Part shown: in pieces, positions 51,481 to 64,000 of the stretch
Layout of the letters: each line of letters begins with the position of its first letter
Numbering within the stretch: position 1 is the stretch's first letter
Origin: Struthidea cinerea
Lineage: Eukaryota > Chordata > Aves > Passeriformes > Corcoracidae
Assembly (NCBI GenBank): GCA_013397865.1
Contig: VZTI01003409.1
Coordinates: 323,136-387,135 of the forward strand
Length of the DNA: 64,000 bases
Reading direction: 5' to 3'
Translations under genes and position numbers: made by a program
Notes under the pieces: generated by a model
Seen by the model: only the letters and a program-made list of their open reading frames with translations
The model's database searches: none
What the model was told of the DNA's origin: nothing

Positions 51481-54232
51481 TCATAGCGCTGATAAACCAG
51501 TAAGAACAGATACTAGTCCTGTCACCTTTCCATTCCTGTCTTCCCTTGTACACAGTCACAGTTTTTGTGTGATATTTAATGAAAAACCAATAAATTATGC
51601 AAGAATTAGAAGCAACCATGTCAAGGTCAAAAGGGGGATAAATAATTTCACATCATTTTCATTAAGATTGTCATTACAAGGTCACATCTAACACTCAAAG
51701 TACCACCAAGTTATGATGCTCTCAGGAATCAGTCAGGTAGGCAGCTGGACCCACGTCTGGAGATGCCCTAACCTGAGCCCCGACCCCGTCAAACACAGCC
51801 CCTGGCACAGAAGTGCCGGTGCCAGCACCACACGACCACTGACAGGGTTGTGCCCCACTGGTTCAGCACAATGCTCCTTCCACCCACTGGTGGGAATCCA
51901 ACCAGAAACATGGGAAAATGTACATCACCCGCCTCTGTCCCAACCTTTGGGTACAACCATGGGTACAACTGTGAGATTCAGCAGTTTTAAAACACTGAAG
52001 ACCGGGTTCAAAACATGATGAAAATCCATGAATCGAGAAGAGAAGTGCACTTTAACCTTTTTGCTCATTAAATAGAAATATGTGACATAGTTCATCTCTC
52101 TCACAGCTAGGAAGGAGTGACATCAGTATAAGAGATACGTATTGCTGCAACATACCAACTAACAAAAATCATTCTAAAAGAAGAATACAGAAATTGTGCT
52201 TGGGGTTTTTACCTTTAGCAATTTGTCAGATTTAAAAACTAGCAGAGTGTTAAACTTGGTTTATCTTGAAAATAATGTATTCTGTTTGACAAATTAAAAA
52301 AAGGTCTATTCCAGACATGCTAATCCTAAACACTGTTGAACTACCAGAATTAGCAGTTACTTGGTAAAAATCCAGAGGCTGGCATGTTTTCATTTCCCCG
52401 TTATCTCCAGTGCTCCATGACGGAGCATGGCTGTCGTTAACCAAAGCAGCAGCGGGGCTCTGGGCTCACACTCTGCTCACAGGGACCAGCCACTCACAGA
52501 GGCTGCCAGCAGCTTCACCCAAGTATGGCTGCTCTCAGAAACTTAACTGCTGGGAATGTCTATGCTGAGTTTAAAAAAAGAACAGCAACTTGAGAAAGAA
52601 AACCAAAAGAAAATCCAGTTCACAGATGGCAAGCAGAGCTTCTTGTGGCTAGAGATTTCAGGGGACCTTGCCAAGCAAGGATGGCAGATATACTTCAAAA
52701 AATATTCAATTAAACAAAATGAGGTGGAACAGAAATTGCACATTGCCTCCTTTTTTAAAGGCCAGATCTGATGCTGTTGTGTTTGCAAAGAACACTCAAA
52801 GAAGTAAACAAGATGCAGCGATAAATTCCAGCGAAAGTCTGAAGCACTGCTCAATGAAGGCAGGCCAGTTTTGCTCCCTGCCTTGGTTTGTGCTCTGCAA
52901 TTTATCAGAGGAGCAAATCTCAGGCAGTCTGGAAAAAGGACACTTCAGAGAACCGTGCCTCTCAAGTTTATCAGCACACCTGCTGGGCCAGAACCCCCCA
53001 CCATGGCCACTTCCAGAGTCCCAAGGGGAACATAGGCTTTTCGAGAACTGGTTCTTGCCATCCTTGACTTCCACACGCAGACCCAGCTGTGTGCTGATCT
53101 CCTCTTCAGCCTCCCCGGCACTGCGTGAGGGCAGGTGACAGGAGGTGTTACACTGGCCCCAGGCACCCAACAGCACAGGAACTAACGGGGGGCTGGCGCA
53201 TTAATTAACGTGCCAAACAAACAATGTGAGGAGCACCGTCACTTCGCTGATGGTGCAGCACTCCCTGAGGTAATCTCACCTCTCTTCCTACTTACATGAT
53301 TTAAGCAAAACCCAGCATCTTATGAGAAAGAGCAGCAAAGCTGTAGAGCAGGCTCTCCAAATCCAACCCACGCACTCCCAGCAACAGGTACCTACAGCTC
53401 TGCTCACACAGCAGTCACCCACTTGTCAGGTGCCCCAGACACTTAAATAATCTCTGTTAATGCCATGTCCTTTGGCATTTGCATTGCATTTTTCCCATAA
53501 GGTAAGACACTTGCTGTACTCCAGGTTCTGTATCAGGCACTGAATTTTAGGAAGGTTTTACAAACATGTTTTCCCAAATTGAGACCTTGGTCTCCTCAGT
53601 ACAGGCTATCATTTGCAGTGCATTTGTACTGCCAATTGTACTACGGGCTCTCCAGGTACCATAAGCTTAATTAATCACAAATACTAACTGAGCTCAGTTC
53701 AGTTGTTGCTCCTGTTTGAGATCCCTAAACAGCCAGCACATCCTGCAATATACTACAGAAATATTTATGTAACATGGCTTCAGACACAAGAATTTCCATT
53801 TTATCCATCTTCGAGGCACAGGTAATGATAAAAGGAGTAGAAATATTTTACAGGACAAAGGATTGTACTTAAAGTGATGTACCTCAGGTTGGGCACACAA
53901 CGGAAAGGGATACACTGCCCTGAAACATCAGGAAAATAGCATAGGAAGACAGTGAGCACCTCTCCTCTACGAGCACTGACACTGTACACCTCCTATTCTT
54001 TACCTTATAATATGTACTAAAGGAAAAAAACCCTTTTTAAGCAGGAAAATGGATGAAAAATGGAACAGAACACATGGAATAGTCTAATAAGCTGTCGTTG
54101 TGAATATCACATTTCAGAAACATTGGAAATTTCCACTTTAACAAACAACTTTGTATGCTTTGCGACTTTTTATACGCCCACTTAATGAGAACCTCCATTT
54201 TCTTAAAGCTCTTAAGTTCATGGATTTAGTTA

Positions 54233-54308
54233 AGAGGCTTTGGAAGAAGTGCTGTGAAGACAAAGTAAGAAGAGGCTTTGGAAGAAGTGCTGTGAAGACA
54301 AAGTAAGA
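54233..54308. repeat. 38-bp perfect tandem duplication
   Basis: Two identical 38-bp units, 54233-54270 and 54271-54308, each beginning AGAGGCTTTGGAAGAAGTGC and ending GACAAAGTAAGA. There is no mismatch between copies, so the duplication is recent or is an assembly artefact. It lies in intron 1. Confidence 0.97.
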
Positions 54309-54688
54309 ATTCCAGTTCTGCCAAGATCTCAGGAAAACACCTCACATTTTTCAACTAATTAAAATACTACTGAACCTTCTGAAAAAGCTGAGCAGTTGGA
54401 AGTATCTCCCTCTAGGATGGTGTGATGCAAGGAAGCATCAGTATGTGCACATTTCAAGCAAACATAGCTAAAGTGCCATCTAAACATATTCTCCAGTTCT
54501 CAGCAAAAGCTCTGAGGAGCTCTAAGGAACACAGTAACATGACCCAAGCATCTCCAGACTCCTCAGCAAAGCCAGCTTTTCACTAAAGCTGAGATTCACC
54601 ATTGGCTTATTCTTGTATTTGGAAGAAAAACCAGTAACAACCTTCCTGCCAAGTATGAGGCTACGTAACAGTCACTTTTAACTGTCTG

Positions 54689-54770
54689 AGGATTTGGGAA
54701 TTTGGGGATTTTTTTGGGGTTTTTTCTTGGTTGCGTTTTATTTGTTTGGGGTTTTTAAAAACTTTTTTTA
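54689..54770. repeat. T/G-rich low-complexity tract
   Basis: A plus-strand tract with GGGAATTTGGGGATTTTTTT and GGGG runs separated by long T runs. It is similar in make-up to the tract at 19551-19630. Confidence 0.8.
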
Positions 54771-55179
54771 AACAACTGTCTCTTATCCAGGATATAGATT
54801 AATATTTCAGTATGTGTGTGACATCCCAGGGAGATGGCTGTGACTCTGGGCAAGAGCCCTGTTCATCCTCTTCTGCTCCAGTCCTTGTTCCCATTTCTGG
54901 GTCCCACTGCAGGGGTGAACCTAAAAGTCGCAAACTATTCAAAACTGAGCAGCTCTCGTGCATCTATGGTGTGTGAAACAAAGGGGTCTCTCCATTTCTA
55001 GGACACGACCCTACACAGGTTTTCAGGATAAACCCACGCCCACCACCTTGAGCAGCAGATGAGACAGAGACTCCTCCAACAAAGAACCCACAGAGCTGCA
55101 AAGCTGCTTTCTGTGTGCAGAGAGGGAATGGGGAGATGCACAGACAACGCTGTCGATATCCACGGCCTCAAGAGACCCC

Positions 55180-55620
55180 ACCAGCCCCGCCTTCTTCCGT
55201 GACCCATCCAGAGCACCCTGAGACCTGCCTTATCTGCTTGTGCCGTCCCCTGCTCCGGCAGGGCCACTCGCTCCCCAAAAACCCACCCGCGAGCCGTGGC
55301 CCCACCGCCCCGTCCCCAGCGGCACCGCAGCACGGCAGGGAGGGAGCACGGAGAGAGCCAGCCCCGGGCCGCAGCTGTGGGTTAGGCAGCACCGCCAAGC
55401 CAGCGGCAGTCACCGCGGAGATCAGGTCTGGAATTCCCGGCAGGGGAAGGGTCCGAACCTGCCCTGCTGCCGGCGGCATTCCCACCGCGGCGGGCGAGCC
55501 CGGTCCTGCCGAGCCAAGCCCCGGCTGCCCCTCGGACACAGCAGCCCTTGGCCGCCGGGGCACGGACGGCTTCACAGTGCTGGCAGAAGCTCCGGCTGTG
55601 CCCGGCGAACGACTCCAAAC
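55180..55620. promoter_or_regulatory. CpG island in intron 1, candidate alternative promoter
   Basis: CpG is very frequent, roughly 40 in the 320 bp between 55290 and 55610 by eye count, against almost none in the flanks. A CCAAT box (55753-55757) lies about 130 bp beyond its high-coordinate edge, a position that would suit transcription toward INPP5A, although CCAAT boxes work in both orientations. Long frames on both strands are the usual by-product of GC-rich sequence. No recognisable protein is encoded, and the normal INPP5A first coding exon is not here. Confidence 0.55.
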
Positions 55621-55689
55621 ATAAACAGCAGGTCTCTGTGCTGTACGTGACATGGGGATTGAACAAAAACGTAAATACAAGAGGAATAC

Positions 55690-55705
55690 TTTTTTTTTTT
55701 TTTTT
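55690..55705. repeat. T16 homopolymer
   Basis: A run of 16 T at the high-coordinate edge of the CpG-rich patch at 55180-55620. Confidence 0.9.
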
Positions 55706-56394
55706 ACTTTCTGTCCTATGACTTTTCCCGGTTCTCAGCACAGTTGTTTGGACCAATCACGCTTCAAGCAAAAAACCAGCAATGCTGCAAACACAGGAGT
55801 AGATAGAAAAGAAACATACAAGCATAGCAGCTTCTCTGCTATTGAACCACTTCCCACCACGTGCCTCTGCTGCAGCTTCATTTTGGGGTAAATACCACAT
55901 TAGCTGCTAGTAAACCCTGCGGATCCACTGCCCTTACTGTCTCAGGCACCTGAAATGGTCTTCTGGCTCTTTCCCACTTCTGAAGTAACTGGGAACAGCA
56001 TATTTATTTGCTAGTGAAATGTCAACAGAAGAGCAAGCAAACAAAATCCATCAGAGCTGCAAGCCTGACTTGGAGATTCCAGTTCCCACACACTAAGAGG
56101 GTATGAGGAAGCTTTCACAAGATTTAGAGACTTTATAAGCTGACAGACAACATGCATGGTTTTCCTCCAATCTTCAGGAAAGCATGCACATGTTCCAGCT
56201 CCTGGACCAGTCACTCTGCAACACATCTGGAAATGGTCAACATTGATAACAGAAATGCAGATAAAAAGGGAAAGAGGATTTGCCACAAAATGTTGAACAG
56301 AGAAGTATGCTGTCATCCCTAACAAGTGCTGGAAAGCAAAGGGCAATGGCATCAGCAACAAAAATAAAACCAAGGAAAAAATGTATCATGTCTG

Positions 56395-56560
56395 GCTACA
56401 GAGTCACAAAATGTGGTGGAGCTCTGGAGGTCCCCCTCCCTGCTCAAGCAAAGTCTCCCAAGAGTCAGGTGCTCAGGGCCTTGTCCAGATGGCTTCCAAG
56501 TACCTCCAATGATGGAGGTACCACCACCTCTCTGGCATTTCCTTATGGACCTTTCTTGCA
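56395..56560 (-). mobile_element. CR1 LINE 3' fragment, degenerate
   Basis: On the plus strand it runs from TACAGAGTCACAAAATGTGG and GAGCTCTGGAGGTCCCCCTC through GTCCAGATGGCTTCCAAGTA and ACCTCTCTGGCATTTCC. This is the order expected for the reverse complement of an older CR1 3' end. The tail has drifted, so the outer boundaries are uncertain by some tens of bases. Confidence 0.75.
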
Positions 56561-59500
56561 CAGCTCTGAATGTAGCAGTTTCTACCTTTATCTGTTCAAT
56601 ATGGACTTTCATTATACAACACAATGTTCACAGAAGTTCCTTATTTTTAAGAAACACAAGCAAGTCTTGCATTGAAATGCACCTACTTATCAAGGATATC
56701 TCCCTTCACGTGGCTGACACGATTCTGTCTTCATCCATCCTAGGACATAATTTTCTGTTCACACACCTCAGTGACACTATAACAATAGTAACAGCCTACA
56801 AGAACAAGTAGATCCACACAACATTTATATAATTTAGGAAAAAGTGGGAAAGGAACTACAGATCTGTCTTTGTTGAGATAAGTAAAAGGTGCACAATGGT
56901 CATAAATAACAAATACTTTAATATTTAGTAAGGACAGCTGAAGAGAAAAGGGCTTGTTCCTTTTTGCTTAAAGGCTGTCCCACGAGACAAATGAGAACTG
57001 GCTTCAGAGCCTGGTGAGCAGTGGAGCCAGGATCAGGGCTCTTCTCCCAGCCCAGAAAAACAACATTGCCAGTTCATGAAAATAAACTTGTTTTAGCAGA
57101 AGATTTTTGGGTCACATCCAGGTCTCTGAAGTGAGTAGGTTGGTCCTATCATACTGTTCCACCCAGTTCTTGACTCCTTCATGTGCCTGGCAGCATTTGA
57201 AGTTAAAAATAAATTTTAAAAAAACCCAAACAGTTTTTCAATTTCTTCCTCCAATAAAAAGCATGATAGGAATTCTAGATCAAAACTTTCACTTTGAACA
57301 GATGGTTTTAAAAAACATTTTGAATGGTGAGGTCAGGGACACAAACAGCCAACGCTTTTGTCAAAGGAACCTTCTTTGTGCAAGTCTGCTGCAGCGCTGG
57401 ACCAAATGACAGCTGTCTGCCCCAGGGTGCACAGAAAGGTCTTCACTGCCCAGGGAGTCCTTAAATAAAAATTCTGAAGTGATTAAAACAGAGCCAATGC
57501 TAGCTGATGGTACTTCATGAGTACAGACTTTCCTCAAGTGATTTTTGTACCATTTCTTTTCATATTCACTTGACACACAAAGTTCAGCATACAGTTCTGA
57601 GCTGTTCCTACAGGAAAACTAGTTTTGCTTTTCCAAAAGGATTGGTAAAGCCTCTAAACTTAAGAGAGTTTGCCACACCAGGAAAACAAAAAACTCCAAA
57701 ACAAGCTCCCACCACATCACTTTAAAAGTTTTAATGAAAGAATTCAGAATTAGGTCCCACTCCCAATGCCTGTGTACCTCTCACTGTCCACCCACTGCAG
57801 TGCCAAGAGCGCCACCAGCCCGGTACAGAGGCGCTCCAAAGAGCCCAGCCATTATTAATCACTGCCTTGCCAACACGTTCAAGCATTCAAGCACAATTAA
57901 AAAAAAAAAAATTCTTTTCAAGAATGCAGTGGAAAATGGAAAGTGAGGAGTGAACATGTAGAGGCAGCTCTACCTCATGCAAAGTACAACAAACAGGTTT
58001 TGGATACTGCGCGTTCCCATGGTACCCAGTGCCTGTGATCGGCCGCTCCTGCGCTGTGCGAGCGAGGCCTCGTACCAAGAGCTGAACGTTCTAGAGAAGG
58101 TGACGTTATCCACATCCTGTAAACAGTCTCTGTGCGCCTCACCAAAGTGCAGACCCACACGGAGCATCTTCCCTTGCTTTACTTACTCCCGTAACTAAAG
58201 AGAGCCGGTTTTGCTTTGAGTTTGTACAAGCCAAGAACTCTTGTTAAGCAGAAGGCTCACACAGCTCAGATTATCTGAGCCTTTGTTTTGCCAGGAGCTT
58301 CTCCAGTAACCCGAGGTGGTGCATGCCCATACAGGCTGTGCTGCAGTCCATATAAGGTGCTGCTCTGTCTTTCCTGAGCTAAGGCTGAAGGAACAAGCCA
58401 TTGCTGTGGCTCTCACCCATGGCCTAAGAGGAACAGTGTATGGCTTCCAGATGCAAACCAGTCCAAATCAACATTTTTTCCTTCTGGCTTCAAAGACTGA
58501 GCACAAGTGGGACGTGAGCAAATTCCATGCTTCCAGTGCTTCTGGAGCTGTCAGTGATCTGCAAGGAGCAGGCAAGCCCAGACCACAGATGGTGGAGAAC
58601 ACAGCCCAGACTATGGATGGTGGGGAGCCAGCTGGCTGGCTGTGGCCTCAAGCATAGACACGGGAAGTGGGCAAACACAAAACCATGTGTTTGTCTTAGA
58701 AACAAGAGCTTATGTGTGAGAGAGGTCAGGATTTCTTCTCCTTCACCCACACCTTATCCAAAAACTTTGGCTGGGCAGAACTCCTGGCCGGCCTCTGCCC
58801 AAGGCAGGCAGCCCTGCACACCATGCGTCACCCATCACCTTCTTTCTGGCTCTGCTACAACTCGGCGTGACACTAAAGCCTCTCCTGACTAGAGCTTCTG
58901 GCTGTGAACTGTATTAAAAAAAGAAACTAAGGTGAAATCAGGGAAAAGAAGAAGAGACAAAAAAGACAGGGACAGCAGGATTTGGCAAGGAATATAGGTG
59001 GGAGAGCTTTTCACCAACTTGGGAAGCTGTACACGAAAAGATCAGAAGCTGTTTTACTGCAGACAAACCAAAACCTGACGGGACAATCCTTCCGGTCACA
59101 AACCACAAGCAAAAGGAAAGCTCTCCATGTTGCACCTTAGCACTTGAAACCGCATCCCTGAGCCATGGGTCCCCACCTCGAATTACAGCCCTGAGGTCTC
59201 AGCTGCGCTGCAGCGTGATAAACACCCAGGTGTCAGTGACGGTCACACCCCCTAAGAGCCGCTGGAAACAACCCCAAGGTACCTACACCACGAGAGAACA
59301 AAACCTATGACAACACCACAGGTTAATTGCTTTCCTTAGCTTTAATGTTCTGCTTTCAAGGATATCATCTGTTACAGCTGGCTGACTCATGAAGACAAGT
59401 GCTTAACAACTTGAAGACATTAATGAAAACCATCAATTATATCTGACTTCAAATATCATATAAGAACAATGAACACTTTTGTTTGCTTCAGTAAATGCTT

Positions 59501-60010
59501 TAACTTCAAGCTTTGCCAATAACAGGAAAAGTGTTAGAAAATAAAGTGATTAAATAAAATATTTACATTTTAAAATGATGTACAAATACTGATAGTAGTG
59601 CTAAGAGTGTTGAATAACTACCACACACCATTGAAAGAAAAGAAGCAAGAGTAACATTTTACTTTTAAAACTCGCTCTTCCCCAGAATGATGATTATTGT
59701 GCTTAATGTGACCTTCTCCACAATATAAAAAGTAACATATTTCCATGGAAATTTCAGCAGGGGAAGACGCCACATCAGTAATAGAGATGCCAAAAGGATG
59801 CCAAAGGACTCTGACAGGCCATTCAAGCAGCCACTGAGGTCAGGAAGTCCCGTTTTCCTGTGACCACTTTCTGTTCTCCACCAAGAGGGTGAAAGAAGGT
59901 GGTTAGAGAATATCAAATAAAGTATTAACCTACACTAACATAGATGTATTTTGAGAGCTTCCACATACTAAAAGCATACAATTAGCTTGCAGTCACACCT
60001 GTCTGCCTGA

Positions 60011-60048
60011 CTTTTTCTTTTTTCTTTTTTTTTTTTTTTTCCCCCTCC
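60011..60048. repeat. Polypyrimidine tract
   Basis: A 38-base uninterrupted C/T run containing T17 and ending CCCCCTCC. On the INPP5A sense strand it is polypurine, so it does not act as a splice-acceptor tract for that gene. Confidence 0.9.
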
Positions 60049-63000
60049 AATTTAAGGTAAGAGTTTAGGGGCAGAGGACAATGCAAAGCTACAGACAAAG
60101 TGGCTGATCTTCTGTGGGGTGGTGGAAGAGACACGTTCCAGAGCCACACTTAAAGCCAGTTTGTCTTCCCCAGCAGTTCAGTCATTTGATTTCCTCTTCC
60201 TGCTTGGATGCCAAGGCATGGTGTGCCCATGGTGGAGAGGAAACTAAGTTTAACCAGTGGGATCTCCTCGTCAACAGAGAAAAGAGTGTGTTCAGGGCAG
60301 CCACACTCACCTTCCTGATGGCGTACGAGGCACCCACAAAACTACAAATTGAAAAGGCTCCTTTAAGTGACTCACTTTAAATCATAAATGAGGAGTAAGG
60401 GGAGAGCTTTCAGAAGGAGGTGAGTACACATGACACCAGAGAGGGAAAGAAAGTGTCTGAGGTAAAAAGAGGAAATACATTAGTAGGGGTAGAAGATATA
60501 AACAGTATGACGAAATAAATAATAGAAAAGGGGAAAGAGAAATAGTAAGCAAAAACCAGATCAGCTTTTTATGTAAATCATGAAATTTGAGGGCTTGACT
60601 GGTATTCTGTGTCTTTGAAGTCAAATTTTGTGGTAAGAAAATTGATTATGAGAACTTTGGAACAGGAACAAAATCTTTAAAATATGGCCTAGAGCTTGTC
60701 CACGCGAAAAAACTATCAGATCTGCATGTAAAGCCTTCTTCCTATAGTGTCCTATTCATATTGCATAGTATCATATTCAAATATGAAATAAAATAGGAAA
60801 AAGTCCTTTTAAACAATCACACTGATACAGTGGTGATTTGTGGAATCCCAACAAGCTGCAAAATGCCAACTCTACTGCTATAAAACCACATTAAAAGAAA
60901 GGTGTAATTATAATGCACTTTGCCACATGGAACCTCCTCATGTTCCATGTGCTCCTGTTGTCAGTGATAGCACTAAATCAAAAGGAAAAAAAAGACGGTC
61001 TGTAAGATGAACCTCTGAGCATCCTCCTTAAAGGAGGCTAAACACTGTACCAGCTCTTAATGGAAACTCTTTTGCTCAGAAAATTGTAAAACTATCTGCT
61101 AAAAAAAAAAAGGTGCTGGATTTTTGCTAAAGAAAAAAGTGGTTTTTTTAAGCATACAACTCCATCATGAAGGAAACCTCCACCCTCTGTGCTGCCTGTA
61201 CTGTTACTGTTCCAGCCATCTTCAGCAAATTAGAGCTTTAAATTTTACAAATACATGGATGCACAATAACGTGTCACTGCTTTACTGCATGTCTGCTTTA
61301 GGTCTTGCTCCTCATTTATACTTAAAAGAGGACTTTGCTCTGCAGCTCATACTCTCAGCTCTCACTCTCAGTACATCTCAGGGGCTGCAGGGGAAGGGCT
61401 GCTGGTGAGCAGGACACGCACAGCCTTCACCCGGGAAGTGCCCCTGGACCACGGCATGGAGCTGGGGATGTTCTGCGTGGGGGCACTGGTCACCAGTAAC
61501 CCCCCAGCACGCGCTGATACGCGTCCTTAGCCTACCCTAGGGATGCCAAGAGCTGGGTTACTTAGGGCTGACACTCCTGGAGCTGTAAATCAGGACAAGT
61601 ATTTAGCTCCTCTCCGAGCAGGCTGTGAGGGATTGACACTGACCTTGTCAAACCGCACAGCTGCGAGCGCATCACCCGCTGTGCTGGTCTGACACCATCA
61701 CCCACCGAAGACCAAGCAAAGGAGGAGTTACTAACAGGTACCACGCCTCAGCCAGCCTACAGCTGTTTCAAAGCACATGTATCAGCACCTGCTCCTTGTC
61801 CCGAGACACCTGGAAAAAGCACCTCTGTAACACAGGCCAGCTCGGGCACCGCTGCTGGTGCAGCTCCACCGTATGGCCCGAGCCCACCAGCTGCCCACAC
61901 ACACATCCCTCAGCTCATCCCCCAGCGCAGAATACAAGCAGCAGTGAAGGATTTTCAAACCAAAATCCCTTTTCACAGCGTCATACTAAGAAGGGCACAC
62001 AAAGCCAGGGCTATTCTGCAGCCAGGTCTACCTCAAAATTTCACCTCCTGCACAGGGTTTAGAACGGAGTAAAACAATAAAGCCTCCTAAAATACAACAT
62101 AAACATGAGTATGGTAGAAACTGTAAGAAAAACACTGGAGATTCTGCCACAGAAAACCAACCAAACAGAAGGCAGTAACAATATTTAAGAAATTAACAGG
62201 GCCACAACAAAAAAACCAGAAAGCAGATACCAAAACAACCAGAAACTGAAAAGCACAGAGTGCAGAGTCAGATAAAGAGAAATTGGAGATTACTTATTTC
62301 TACAGTTCCCATCATAGAGAACACTGAAAAATACTTTTCCATTGGCCTTCTATGTTATTGCTCAAAAGTACACAGCCCTCAAATGCAAGTCTGAGCTGTG
62401 AGCACACAATCTTGCAGCATCAAAGAGAGCAAGACAATAACCCCCCAAGTCTGGGGCCCTTGGGAGCCAGCCAAAGTGCTCAGTGCCAGGCTCAGCCCCG
62501 GCAGGCTCCAGCCTGCCAGATCCACCTGGCCACAGCCACAGCCCCAGCTCCCACTGAACTCTGGGCAGCACAGCGAGAGGAGTATGGACCCCCTGGCAAA
62601 GACGGGCCAGGACCCTTCTCCCATCAGCCTCTCCCCTCTTCCTCAGTTCTACTGCTCCTGCCCTCACCTGGCCAGAACACAAGCCCAGGCTCCCCACTCC
62701 CTCCCTGCCAGCTGCCAACCCAGCACACCTCTGGGAATGCTCCCACACACTGAAACATCCCCGAGAAACATCACCCTTACCTGGACAGGTTGGGTTAGTT
62801 TGATCTTCCACTCCAGATAACGTCAACGCTGCCTGACCGTAAGGATGGGTTAAGTGTTTCTCAGCAGTGAAATCAAGAGTTTCTTTTAAAAAGTCACAAT
62901 GAATCAAACATTACCTTTCACTCAATCTCATAGCTGTGATTTGAAGAGAGCATGCCTTGAATTGCAACATGCTAGTCTTAATGCTTATTTAGAAATCAAA

Positions 63001-63672
63001 GCCGAACGAATACATTTCCCATCCTACCACATTCGAAACATTCCACAAAATACAAATAATTATTCATGAGGGGAAAAAAATAGAAGAAAACAAAATGAAA
63101 GCCAAAAAACCTCTTACAGTTATCAACTAATACCAGCTAAATACACAGATGTCCAATACAAAAACAAACTTACGCCCACCACTTCAGAATCAGAAAATTA
63201 GGATCAGACATGATGAAGAGACACTACACTGTGATCACCATCAGAAGGGCAGGCTGTTTTGAAAAATTATTACAGGAACTATTTCTACTTCAAATTCAAT
63301 TGATAGACTTCAGCTTTTAACAGAAGTAAAGAATACTTCAAGTTCATACTCAGAATTAAAGAATAACTTTATTTACAATAATACTACGAACAGAACTTGA
63401 AACAGGAAATTCCATCTCTGCCCTCTTTGTGTACTGTATGAAAAAAGGGACACATTCACCCAAATGTGGATAGGTGAAGACCACCTCGGAATGTCCAAGG
63501 TTATTGCCCTACCATGGCACTGTCACATGAAGGTCAGTGTTCTGTAGAGTCAAAGAAAATAGGGGCACAGGTAGGGCAGTAATGCTGTCAGTCATTCAAA
63601 ATCCTGAGTATCAGCACCATAGAGCAATTTCCTGGCACATTTCTCCCCTCCTTCTCTTTTGAGCTAATAAAA

Positions 63673-63706
63673 TAACATGTTCTGGTTAATAACATGTTCT
63701 GGTTAA
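63673..63706. repeat. 17-bp perfect tandem duplication
   Basis: The unit TAACATGTTCTGGTTAA occurs twice head to tail (63673-63689 and 63690-63706) in AT-rich intron 1 sequence. Confidence 0.95.
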
Positions 63707-64000
63707 CTTTTACCTACCTTGTCATCATTGCACATCTATTCTGACTAAACCTGTCCTGAGAATTTAAGAACTACAAACATCTAGCGTATGAAGATGGAAG
63801 GGTTTCGGAAGCTCTGACCTGATTCAGGCTCATACATTCCAATTTCAAAGATAAGTGGAAATGAACTATTTTCCAACCCAGGGAGAAATGTCGGAACCTG
63901 TACAGCTAAGTCTGCTGGGCATGTTGGAAATCCTTTCCCTAAAGATCTACATGGAGACACTTAACCATTGCTGAAGTCACCTAAAACTGACACTGAGTAA

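Larger units (their letters stand above)
25207..64000 (-). other. INPP5A: INPP5A intron 1 (3' part, continues beyond 64000)
   Basis: No sequence encoding the expected first exon (family start MAGK..., ending about GSLFDD) was found on the minus strand up to 64000, including within the CpG-rich patches. The whole interval is therefore read as intron 1. It contains CR1 fragments (26660-26990, 28946-29290, 48353-48806, 56395-56560), CpG-rich patches (31551-32130 and 55180-55620), GC-rich but CpG-poorer patches (about 35070-35190, 37010-37200, 46190-46460, 62450-62740), a gap at 37838-37862, and a 38-bp tandem duplication at 54233-54308. The stretches 29900-31100, 33300-34700, 40200-41300, 42400-43400, 45000-46100, 50900-51700 and 59300-61100 are AT-rich and I recognise no element in them. 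An upstream neighbouring gene or an alternative promoter within this interval cannot be excluded. Confidence 0.72.

Noticed and set aside
52556..52771. Plus-strand 71-codon frame rich in Lys, Gln and Glu
   Set aside because: It looks superficially protein-like, but the composition follows from A-rich sequence. No family is recognised and no splice sites support it.
55115..55680. Long frames on both strands (169 and 170 codons) in the CpG island
   Set aside because: Both are products of GC-rich sequence. None of the minus-strand frames reads like the INPP5A first exon, and no other protein is recognised.
62362..62907. Minus-strand open frame of 181 codons on the INPP5A sense strand
   Set aside because: Tested as a possible exon 1 or upstream gene. 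It does not contain the expected INPP5A N-terminus, and long frames on the opposite strand cover the same GC-rich patch.

Overview
This is a 64-kb piece of a vertebrate nuclear genome, almost certainly a bird. Two lines of evidence support that. First, the interspersed repeats I can recognise are all CR1 LINE 3' fragments with the avian-type ending (ATTCTATGATTCTATGA and its reverse complement). Second, three short spliced exons on the minus strand encode adjoining parts of one conserved vertebrate protein. The host sequence is AT-rich intron with scattered GC-rich patches. There is nothing prokaryotic here: no operons, no CRISPR array and no intact mobile element.

The only gene I can support is INPP5A (type I inositol polyphosphate 5-phosphatase), transcribed on the minus strand, so it reads from high to low coordinates. 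Exon 2 is at 25165-25206 (14 codons), exon 3 at 14940-15040 (33 codons plus 2 nt) and exon 4 at 14298-14385 (1 nt plus 29 codons). All three have GT donors, AG acceptors and matching phases, and together they give 77 consecutive residues of the N-terminal part of the phosphatase domain. Exon 1, with the start codon, was not found and should lie beyond 64000, which makes intron 1 longer than 38 kb. Exon 5 was not found and should lie before position 1, which makes intron 4 longer than 14 kb. The exon numbers follow the human gene structure as I remember it.

Layout: 1-14297 is intron 4, with a CpG-dense patch around 5.0-5.2 kb broken by an assembly gap. 14386-14939 is a short, CpG-rich intron 3 carrying a strong CTCF-type motif. 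15041-25164 is intron 2, with three CR1 pieces and a 61-bp tandem duplication. 25207-64000 is part of intron 1, with four CR1 pieces, two further CpG-rich patches (31.5-32.1 kb and 55.2-55.6 kb), a 38-bp perfect tandem duplication and a second assembly gap beside a G13 run. The remaining open reading frames (up to about 210 codons) look like chance frames in GC-rich or CR1 sequence.

I did not find a convincing new biological system. The observations most worth a second look are regulatory: the CTCF-type site and paired TAATCC sites in intron 3, and the intronic CpG islands as possible alternative promoters.
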